A stretch of 6,076 bases of DNA from Sulfurimonas sp. (GTDB lineage: Bacteria; Campylobacterota; Campylobacteria; Campylobacterales; Sulfurimonadaceae): NCBI GenBank assembly GCA_026988735.1, contig JALSKR010000282.1, forward strand, positions 1-6,076. The letters are read 5' to 3'. Positions 1-5,590 of this stretch are shown in pieces; position 1 is the stretch's first letter, and each line of letters starts with the position of its first letter. The position numbers and the translations under genes are program-made. A model generated the notes under the pieces. That model searched no databases. It was not told where the DNA came from and worked only from the letters and a program-made list of their open reading frames with translations.

Positions 1-19
1 TGATTTTATGCATATTCAT
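1..19 (-). CDS. Start of a divergent gene, truncated by the window edge
   Basis: On the minus strand an ATG at 19-17 is followed by five more full codons (reading M-N-M-H-K-I) before the window ends. A GGAG ribosome binding site at 32-29 lies 9 nt upstream and a TACAAT -10-like box lies at 55-50, so a divergently transcribed gene starting here is credible. A second ATG at 13-11 is an alternative start. Six residues give no clue to the product. The call rests only on the ribosome site, the upstream box and the lack of any other gene in the region. Confidence 0.3.
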
Positions 20-49
20 AAATATACGCTCCAAAATAAAAGATACCCA

Positions 50-55
50 ATTGTA
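50..55 (-). promoter_or_regulatory. Possible -10 box of the divergent leftward gene
   Basis: TACAAT reads on the minus strand at 55-50, within GGTACAATTGGG. It would start transcription near position 43, about 24 nt ahead of the ATG at 19 and with the GGAG site inside the leader. No convincing -35 is seen, which is usual for Campylobacterota housekeeping promoters. In DNA this AT-rich such a hexamer can occur by chance. Confidence 0.25.
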
Positions 56-87
56 CCTCTAATAAAATTAATTGTATATTTAAAATG

Positions 88-99
88 CTTACATGTAAG
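88..99. promoter_or_regulatory. Perfect 12-bp palindrome, candidate operator
   Basis: CTTACATGTAAG is exactly self-complementary. It lies between the two outward-facing -10 boxes (50-55 leftward, 170-175 rightward), a typical place for a dimeric regulator controlling a divergent pair. The arms include G and C bases, so it is less trivial than the neighbouring AT-only palindrome AATTTATAAATT at 141-152. No regulator gene is visible in the window, and the protein that might bind is unknown. Confidence 0.3.
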
Positions 100-169
100 A
101 CGATTAACCAAAAATACCAACTTAAAGATATAATTGAGATAATTTATAAATTTAACAACTAATGCCTTG

Positions 170-175
170 TATAAT
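170..175 (+). promoter_or_regulatory. Probable -10 box of the acyl-CoA synthetase operon
   Basis: TATAAT is a perfect sigma-70 -10 hexamer. It predicts transcription starting near 182, at the beginning of the tetranucleotide tract, with a leader of about 45 nt before the ATG at 227. No matching -35 is present. A second TATAAT at 129-134 could serve as an upstream alternative start point. Confidence 0.45.
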
Positions 176-183
176 AATATCAA

Positions 184-215
184 CAAACAAACAAACAAAC
201 AAATAAATAAATAAA
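184..215 (+). repeat. Tetranucleotide repeat (CAAA)5(TAAA)3 in the leader of the acyl-CoA synthetase gene
   Basis: Eight consecutive 4-bp units: five CAAA (184-203), then three TAAA (204-215). The tract starts just after the expected transcription start and ends 11 nt before the ATG at 227. The coding frame has a TGA stop at 221-223, between the tract and the ATG, so unit gain or loss cannot switch the gene by frameshift. It could only change leader length, A-richness and promoter-to-ribosome-site spacing. There is no strong Shine-Dalgarno; only the A-rich AAAAAAGA at 213-220 precedes the start. Confidence 0.8.
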
Positions 216-226
216 AAAGATGAGCC

Positions 227-1900
227 ATGACAGATATTACATACCCTTATGAAAATATGAAAGACTATACCTTGCCAAGCTTACTGCAACGTTCTGTTGA
301 ACTTTATGGACCTAAAAAAGTTTTATCAAAAGTTGATCACGAATCTATGAGCTATGAAGAGTTACATGAAAATGTACATGCCATGATCAAACTTTTAAAG
401 AAAAACGGTGTAAGAAAAGGCGACAAAGTTGCTCTGCTGAGTGAAAATATGCCAAACTGGGCTGTTGCTTATTTTGCTGTTACCTATTTTGGTGGCATCA
501 TCGTGCCTATACTTCCTGATTTTCATCCCTCTGATGTCCAGCACATTATAAGACACTCTGAGGCAAAAGCTGTCTTTGTATCACAAAAGCATCTTGAGAC
601 TATAGAAGAGTTGGATAATTCCAATATGAAATTTGTTATAAAACTTGATGACTTATCCGTAGTCAATGAGTTGACCAATCACAGTTATATATCTAAATTA
701 ACACAGAGAATGGCATCAAAAGAGCTTCCTAGACCAGATGAAGATGATATGGCAGCACTGCTGTATACATCTGGAACAACAGGGCATTCAAAAGGGGTCA
801 TGCTCTCACACAAAAATCTTGTTACCAATGCAATGAGTGCTTATAAAAATGTAACCATTGTACCGGAAGATACATTTTTGTCTATTTTACCTCTGGCACA
901 TACTTTAGAGTGTACTGTCGGTATGATTCTGCCCATACTCCATGGTGCGGACATTGTCTACCTTGACAAAGCGCCTACACCCAATGTTCTTATAAAAGCA
1001 TTTGCAAGTGTCAAACCGACAATGATGCTGAGCGTGCCTCTTATTATAGAAAAGATATACAAAAATAAAATACTGCCAAAATTTACCGGTTCTTTTCTCA
1101 TGAAAACCCTATACTCTGTTCCTTTTATACGAAAACTGCTCAATAAAGTTGCAGGAAAAAAACTGATAGAAACATTCGGAGGAAGAATAAAATTTTTCGG
1201 TATAGGCGGTGCAGCACTCTCTCCATATGTTGAAAAGTTTTTGGCAGAAGCCAATTTTCCTTACATCGTAGGCTATGGTCTTACCGAAACATCTCCTCTT
1301 ATAGCAGGAGGAAGAATCGGATACCCGATTAAAATAGGTTCTACCGGTTTACCTATGGTCGGTGTTGAGGTGCAGATAAAAGACCCAAACCCCCAAAACG
1401 GTGAGGGAGAAATCATCACAAAATCGCCGAGTGTAATGCTTGGATATTACAAAGATGAAGAGCAGACAAAAGAGGTCATCAAGGACGGATGGTTTTATAC
1501 AGGAGACTTGGGCTATATTGATGAAGACGGGTATCTGTTTATCAGTGGGCGCAGCAAAAATGTCATAATCGGTCCCGGCGGAGAAAATATCTACCCTGAA
1601 CAGATTGAGGCAATCATCAATCAGAATGAAGCTGTTTTAGATTCACTTGTTATGGAAAAAGACGGTAAACTTGTTGCAAGAATACATCTTGATTATGAGT
1701 TAATTGACAAGATGTTTAAGGCACACAATATGCCCGAAAATGAAGTAAGAGAAAAAATTGCTGAGTATCTGGAAAATATGCGCATAGAGGTCAATTCACA
1801 GTTGGCTTCATTTTCCAAGATTCAAAAATTTATAGAGCAGATCGAGCCTTTTGTCAAAACACCGACAAAGAAGATAAAAAGATACCTTTATACAGAATAG
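227..1900 (+). CDS. AMP-forming long-chain acyl-CoA synthetase (fatty acid--CoA ligase)
   Basis: A 557-residue adenylate-forming enzyme, full length for the FadD-type family. It activates a carboxylic acid, probably a medium- or long-chain fatty acid, with ATP to an acyl-adenylate and then to acyl-CoA, releasing AMP and pyrophosphate. Visible motifs in order: the phosphate-binding loop YTSGTTGHSKG (180-190), YGLTETSP (350-357), the ribose-binding Asp in WFYTGDLGY (D427), the hinge region GRSKN (441-445), GGENIYPEQIE (451-461) and the C-terminal catalytic lysine in TPTKKIKR (K549). All essential residues are present, so it should be active. The ATG is preceded by an in-frame stop at 221-223, which fixes the start region. 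A PH-domain membrane protein gene follows closely, suggesting an operon. The substrate cannot be read from sequence; no beta-oxidation gene is nearby, so activation of exogenous or recycled fatty acids for lipid synthesis is a reasonable inference. Confidence 0.92.
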   Translation: MTDITYPYENMKDYTLPSLLQRSVELYGPKKVLSKVDHESMSYEELHENVHAMIKLLKKNGVRKGDKVALLSENMPNWAVAYFAVTYFGGIIVPILPDFHPSDVQHIIRHSEAKAVFVSQKHLETIEELDNSNMKFVIKLDDLSVVNELTNHSYISKLTQRMASKELPRPDEDDMAALLYTSGTTGHSKGVMLSHKNLVTNAMSAYKNVTIVPEDTFLSILPLAHTLECTVGMILPILHGADIVYLDKAPTPNVLIKAFASVKPTMMLSVPLIIEKIYKNKILPKFTGSFLMKTLYSVPFIRKLLNKVAGKKLIETFGGRIKFFGIGGAALSPYVEKFLAEANFPYIVGYGLTETSPLIAGGRIGYPIKIGSTGLPMVGVEVQIKDPNPQNGEGEIITKSPSVMLGYYKDEEQTKEVIKDGWFYTGDLGYIDEDGYLFISGRSKNVIIGPGGENIYPEQIEAIINQNEAVLDSLVMEKDGKLVARIHLDYELIDKMFKAHNMPENEVREKIAEYLENMRIEVNSQLASFSKIQKFIEQIEPFVKTPTKKIKRYLYTE

Positions 1901-1967
1901 ACAATGATACAAAAAGGAAAATATCATCGAAAATTTTAAGAAGGTTCTCCATAAAGACGAATCGGTT

Positions 1968-2417
1968 TTGGTACGGGCGGAAATATCAAAAACATTTTAT
2001 CTGCCTATGATAAAACTCTATGCGTTGGGGTCACTGCTGCTTTTTATAGGGTATGAATATGAAATAGGTGTGATTGGTATTGTTTTAATGATTCGAACTT
2101 TTTTTGTTCATCTCGATGAGATAAAAGAAAAAAAATCCTATAACTGTCTGCTTACACAAAAAAGACTCATTATTTTAAAAGGACGGGTGCAAAAAGAGAT
2201 TTTCCCGATCAATCTTGAAGAGATAAGAACTATCTATATCAAACCGTTCAGCAAAAGATTTACTAAAATTATTGATGTGGGTACTCTGGAAGTAATCACG
2301 ACATCCGGAGGCAGGTATGTTATAAGCAATATAAAACAACCCTACCTCTACCACCGGGCAATCATCGGTGATATTGTCAGTGCAACGCACTATTCAAACA
2401 AATCTAAAAAAAGTTAG
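1968..2417 (+). CDS. Small membrane protein with a bacterial PH (bPH_2/DUF304-like) domain
   Basis: The protein has 149 residues if translation starts at the TTG given here. It begins with a hydrophobic hairpin of two predicted membrane segments (about 14-29 and 32-48). A soluble domain follows with the YdbS/YdbT-type bacterial PH pattern: YNCLLTQKRLIILKG (58-72), a basic stretch, LEEIRTIYI (83-91), then IDVGTLEVIT (102-111) and SGGRYVISNIKQP (113-125). Such proteins are poorly characterised membrane components; no enzymatic function is expected. The TTG is the first conventional start codon in frame but probably not the true one. It has no ribosome site, and the frame stays open back to 1908, encoding protein-like sequence including ENFKKVLHKDESVL. 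An AAGGA at 1914-1918 instead points to ATC at 1923 or 1926. The gene lies just downstream of the acyl-CoA synthetase, and its stop overlaps the converging ppaC stop by 4 bp. Confidence 0.75.
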   Translation: MVRAEISKTFYLPMIKLYALGSLLLFIGYEYEIGVIGIVLMIRTFFVHLDEIKEKKSYNCLLTQKRLIILKGRVQKEIFPINLEEIRTIYIKPFSKRFTKIIDVGTLEVITTSGGRYVISNIKQPYLYHRAIIGDIVSATHYSNKSKKS

Positions 2418-3334
2418 AACTGAGGTTGAACAAAAGGCACTACCTGCTTTTTACGGCTCAGTACACCATCGAGCCATGCTTTATGGTCTTGGAGTTTAAT
2501 GTCAAATGCTTTTTCTATTTTTGACTCATCATCACTGACAACCAAAAGTTTTGAACCCTCTTTCATAATGTCTGTCAAAAGAATTAAAACAGTATGGAGT
2601 CCACCCTCTTCTTTCATCTTTTTCATATCTTCAAGCAGTTCCTCTTCACGAGGCTCGAGTACTGAAATATCAACCATTTCAAGCTGACCGATACCGACCT
2701 TTGTGCCGTTCATATTGAACTCTTTATAATCACGCGTATTTAAATCTCGCGCACTTGCACCATCCACGGCAGATTTGACTATGAACATCTCCATAGCCAG
2801 TTTTTTGTAGTCTGTTACACCGGCAATCTGTGCCAGCTCTTTGACTGCTTTTGTATCCACTTTGGTACATGTTGGTGATTTAAATATAACCGTATCACTC
2901 AAAATTGCCATCATCATCAGCCCCGCAATCTCTTTTGGTACTTCCACACCGTAACATCTGTACATCTCATAAATTACCGTGTTTGAACAGCCAATAGGTC
3001 TGATCCACGCTTCAAGAGGAGTATCTGTTGTCAAATCACCGAGTTTATGATGATCGGCTATACCGATAATCGTCGCTTCGTCAATATCATCTTGAAAATG
3101 TGCTTTGTCAGTAGAGTCGACGATGAAAACTCTCTCACCTGCGACAGAAGTTTTCAACTCTGGTAATTCACCGCCAAATGTATCTAAAATAAACTGAGTT
3201 TCTGCCGTAATCTCACCCTGACGAGCAGGAATGTATTCCTCTTTCTCTACTTGATTTTTTAAATAAGATAAAGAGATAGCACCAACAATAGAGTCACTAT
3301 CAGGATTTTTGTGCCCAAAAACATATACAGACAT
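2414..3334 (-). CDS. ppaC: Manganese-dependent inorganic pyrophosphatase (family II, DHH superfamily)
   Basis: A 306-residue cytoplasmic enzyme hydrolysing pyrophosphate to two phosphates, which pulls forward pyrophosphate-releasing reactions such as acyl-CoA synthesis. Length and motifs match Bacillus subtilis PpaC throughout. The N-terminal DHH domain carries GHKNPDSDSI (7-16; metal ligands H8, D12, D14), IVDSTD (71-76, D73), ADHHK (93-97) and ILSDT (144-148, D147), then SPTCT (153-157). The C-terminal DHHA2 domain ends with the substrate-binding SRKKQVVP (293-300). One variation: the usual DHNE after the third motif reads DSTD here, keeping the Asp ligand but losing the His-Asn pair. No CBS or DRTGG regulatory insert is present, so this is the compact form. 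The ATG has AAAGG 8 nt upstream. The gene is last in the leftward cluster, and its stop codon overlaps that of the converging PH-domain gene. Confidence 0.96.
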   Translation of the reverse strand: MSVYVFGHKNPDSDSIVGAISLSYLKNQVEKEEYIPARQGEITAETQFILDTFGGELPELKTSVAGERVFIVDSTDKAHFQDDIDEATIIGIADHHKLGDLTTDTPLEAWIRPIGCSNTVIYEMYRCYGVEVPKEIAGLMMMAILSDTVIFKSPTCTKVDTKAVKELAQIAGVTDYKKLAMEMFIVKSAVDGASARDLNTRDYKEFNMNGTKVGIGQLEMVDISVLEPREEELLEDMKKMKEEGGLHTVLILLTDIMKEGSKLLVVSDDESKIEKAFDIKLQDHKAWLDGVLSRKKQVVPFVQPQF

Positions 3335-3342
3335 AATTTAAG

Positions 3343-3365
3343 CCTTTAATTTTTTGCGAATTATA
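3343..3365 (-). promoter_or_regulatory. ppaC promoter -10 box and ribosome binding site
   Basis: In the 50-bp gap upstream of ppaC, TATAAT reads on the minus strand at 3365-3360, directly after a TATAG. It would start transcription near 3353, giving a leader of about 19 nt. AAAGG at 3347-3343 is a ribosome site 8 nt from the ATG at 3334. ppaC can therefore be expressed independently of the upstream kinase-like gene. No -35 or terminator is evident in the gap. Confidence 0.5.
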
Positions 3366-3384
3366 CTATACTTTTTTGTAATTT

Positions 3385-4776
3385 TTACTTGGGTGCATTT
3401 AAAATCTGCAGTGATATTTTAAAGAGTTCGGCTTCGCAGAGCGGTTTTTTCAAGTGTCCGGCAACATCTGTTTTTACAAAATCCAAATTATTGCCTTTTA
3501 CTCTTGTAGAGACCAGGGTAACGACAGGTGCATCGGAGATATTTGCAATAACTCTTGATACAGCACTCTGTTCACTGCATAAAATATCTATATCAATCAA
3601 TATCATATCAAAAGAAATTTTTTGAAGCATTTGTATTGCCTCTTTCGCATTTTCATAAGCATAAATACTGACTGCTGTATTTTGAAAACTTTTTTTGATG
3701 ATGTTTTTTGTAGCCTTGTCTGAATCAATGAGCATTATGTTTGCACCCTGAGGCTTGAGAAGAGAAAAATTTATACCAATATCATCTTTACATGTAACCG
3801 TACTGTCATTAAGCGCAATTTTAATATCAGGCAGATATAAAGTAAATACAGAACCTTTTGGAAAATTGTTTTTGACAGTAATATCTCCATGCATAAGTTG
3901 CGCCATTTTTTTATTGATTGATAATCCAAGTGCTGTGTTTTCATTCCCGAATAGTTCAAATATTTTCTTTTGATTTTCAGGTTCAATGCCTATGCCACTG
4001 TCTTCTACTCTGATTGAGAGATTGAGAGAATTTCTCAGTATACTTGTTTCATCTGCACTGATAATGACTTTTACATATCCGTCATATGTAAATTTTACAG
4101 CATTTTGCACGAGATTTTCTACTATCTCTTGTACTTTTTTGGCATCAATAATAAAAGCATGTGGAATATTTTTCTCTACTTGCAGATGTAATTGCAGCCC
4201 TTTCTTTGTTGCACTGTCTTTTTCATCATCTATAATGTCAGAAACAAGCTGTACAATATCTACAGCATGCTCTTCAAGTGCAAAACTGTTATTTTGCAAA
4301 TCTGTAACCTTTATAATTTTGTTTACAAGTTCAAGCAGATGATGTGCTGACTGAAAGATATACTGCACATACTCAACCTTTTGATTCTTATGCAGTTCCT
4401 TTTTCAAAATGTCTGCATTTGTAATAATTTCATTAAGTGGAGCAGTTAATTGTGTTTTTATATTCGACAAGAACTTTGATTTAACATCCGAAGCTTCTTT
4501 TGCAATCATTTTCATTGCATCAACACGTTTTTTTTGTTTGACAAGTTCTTTTTCAAGTGCTTCTATTTTTTTAATCTGCTCTGTAACAAAACTTTTTTTT
4601 GCATCAGTATATTCAATCTCATGAGGTGTAACGGATTCTTTCTGTTGTAAATCAGAATTTTGCTGCTGCAGTTTTTTGATTTGTATTGCATATTTGTTTT
4701 TAAAATATCTGTATATATAGAAAACAACAATAATATTAATAAAGACTAATCCTAATATACTGAGTTCATCATACAT
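3385..4776 (-). CDS. Membrane-anchored hybrid histidine-kinase-like protein lacking the phosphoacceptor His
   Basis: A 463-residue protein with hybrid sensor-kinase architecture but degenerate active sites. Order: one membrane segment (about 7-24) with no extracytoplasmic sensor, a coiled coil (about 31-100), a HisKA-like helical pair (about 98-165), a HATPase_c domain (about 210-318) and a receiver domain (346-460). In the H-box, where kinases have S-H-E-(I/L)-R-T-P, this protein has K107-T108-Q109-L-T-A-P113, so both the phosphorylated His and the adjacent Glu are missing. The N-box (NLVQNAVKF, N221 and N225), G1 (DSGIGI, 259-264) and F-box (IFELF) remain, but the ATP lid is short and the GTGLGL motif reads NTALGL (280-285). 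The receiver keeps the acceptor D395 and K444, but the acidic pair reads D351-S352 and the switch Thr is V422. It is probably a pseudokinase or regulatory partner. AGGAG at 4787-4783 is the ribosome site; TACAAT at 4801-4796 is a weak promoter candidate. It lies 43 bp after the flavoprotein gene. Confidence 0.85.
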   Translation of the reverse strand: MYDELSILGLVFINIIVVFYIYRYFKNKYAIQIKKLQQQNSDLQQKESVTPHEIEYTDAKKSFVTEQIKKIEALEKELVKQKKRVDAMKMIAKEASDVKSKFLSNIKTQLTAPLNEIITNADILKKELHKNQKVEYVQYIFQSAHHLLELVNKIIKVTDLQNNSFALEEHAVDIVQLVSDIIDDEKDSATKKGLQLHLQVEKNIPHAFIIDAKKVQEIVENLVQNAVKFTYDGYVKVIISADETSILRNSLNLSIRVEDSGIGIEPENQKKIFELFGNENTALGLSINKKMAQLMHGDITVKNNFPKGSVFTLYLPDIKIALNDSTVTCKDDIGINFSLLKPQGANIMLIDSDKATKNIIKKSFQNTAVSIYAYENAKEAIQMLQKISFDMILIDIDILCSEQSAVSRVIANISDAPVVTLVSTRVKGNNLDFVKTDVAGHLKKPLCEAELFKISLQILNAPK

Positions 4777-4819
4777 ATGCCTCTCCTCTGCAATGATTGT
4801 ATCATCCCGAAATTTGATA

Positions 4820-5554
4820 TTATAAAAACTTCACCAGTTTATCTGTCGCTTCAAGTGCCAAATCAGGTGGCATATGTCCTTTGTTGTAGTAGAGATAATT
4901 ATCAAATCCCCATTTCATCATTTTCGCAAGCGGTGAATGGAAAACCTTGTCTTTTGTACCGCCATAAAGTATATCAGAGGCAATAAGCGTTGCCTTATGA
5001 CCACCCATGTTCATAATACAAAAAATTTCCGGTTTATATGCAGGTATTGTCACATCTTCACCCAATTCCCGCATAAAAGCAGCCGCAGCAATCGCGCCTT
5101 GAATAATTGCTATATGCCCAAGCTTTGGTTGTGCAAGAGCTGTGATGTCACCTGCTGCAAATATATTTGCATAATCTAAATGGCGCATTTGTGTATCGGT
5201 AGGAATAAAGCCTTTTTCATCACCTAAATGCGAATCTAACAATACTTTTGGTGCACTGTAAGGCGGAATGACAATAGCCAAATCACACTCCATTTTCGTA
5301 CCATCTTCAAAGGCAATAAAATTTTTCCCTATTTCTTTTAATATCTTATTCTTAAAAAGTGTCATTTTTCGATCTTGCATGATTTTACCAATAGCATTTC
5401 TTGGCTTATCACCGACATCTTCAAAGAAAATCTCACCCGGTGTAAAAACATCTATTTTATAATCTTTCTCCCGTTTAAGTAACTTCTCTTTCGTGAAATA
5501 ATAATCCAGCATAAACATAATCTCGCCGATAGGTCCTTCACACGGTGCTTTCAA
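4820..5554 (-). CDS. C-terminal fragment of the SQR-like flavoprotein
   Basis: A 244-residue remainder counted from a TTG at 5554-5552. The frame is open back to the UGA and adds G-K-R-V-K-A-P-D. The TTG has no ribosome site, so separate translation is unlikely. It carries APCEGPIGEIMFML (3-16, the Cys160-type motif of SQR), the FAD-contacting NIFAAGDITALAQPKLGH (130-147), the Cys356-type IFCIMNMGG (177-185), and a C-terminal amphipathic segment around SPLAKMMKWGFDNYLYY (207-223) that corresponds to the membrane-binding helices of SQR. All motifs are intact, which argues against long-standing decay. The stop lies 43 bp before the kinase-like gene. Confidence 0.65.
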   Translation of the reverse strand: MKAPCEGPIGEIMFMLDYYFTKEKLLKREKDYKIDVFTPGEIFFEDVGDKPRNAIGKIMQDRKMTLFKNKILKEIGKNFIAFEDGTKMECDLAIVIPPYSAPKVLLDSHLGDEKGFIPTDTQMRHLDYANIFAAGDITALAQPKLGHIAIIQGAIAAAAFMRELGEDVTIPAYKPEIFCIMNMGGHKATLIASDILYGGTKDKVFHSPLAKMMKWGFDNYLYYNKGHMPPDLALEATDKLVKFL

Positions 5555-5590
5555 GTCAGGTGCTTTTACACGCTTCCCTCAGGTGCTTTT
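5544..5590 (-). repeat. Short direct repeats around the internal stop
   Basis: On the minus strand the 12-mer AAAAGCACCTGA occurs at 5590-5579 and 5567-5556, 23 bp apart, and AAAGCACC recurs at 5551-5544. The first copy reads K-S-T-stop; the second and third read K-A-P in another phase. Because 23 is not a multiple of three, collapsing the first two copies to one would put the two halves of the protein out of frame. The repeat therefore does not look like a simple duplication that broke an intact gene. Confidence 0.6.

Noticed and set aside
16..228. Minus-strand reading frame encoding a hydrophobic, Cys/Leu/Phe-rich 70-residue peptide
   Set aside because: Much of its hydrophobic N-terminus is just the TTTG/TTTA tetranucleotide tract translated. 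It starts within the acyl-CoA synthetase start region, has no ribosome site, and covers the promoters.
958..1254. Minus-strand 98-residue frame within the acyl-CoA synthetase
   Set aside because: It lies fully inside a well-supported gene and has no recognisable domain or initiation signal.
2379..2391. Terminator hairpin AGTGC-AAC-GCACT at the end of the PH-domain gene
   Set aside because: The stem is only 5 bp and has no T-run 3' of it on either strand; the nearby A7/T7 run at 2406-2412 is on the wrong side for ppaC termination and would be an A-run for the plus-strand gene.
2499..2687. Plus-strand Ser-rich reading frame inside ppaC
   Set aside because: It is antisense to a clearly conserved enzyme, is low in complexity (Ser/Ile/Phe from reversed Glu/Lys codons) and has no ribosome site. 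The same applies to the open frames antisense to the kinase-like gene.
5540..5578. Bacterial SECIS element downstream of the internal UGA
   Set aside because: Only weak 3-4 bp pairings (for example GUGU/GCAC) can be drawn 3' of the UGA. I found no stable stem with the usual apical G-U loop at the expected distance, although a diverged element cannot be excluded by eye.
5544..5590. Frame disruption of the flavoprotein by a 23-bp duplication
   Set aside because: Both halves are in the same frame as they stand; removing 23 bp would break the frame, and the stretch between the UGA and the second half (GKRVKAPD) fits the protein.
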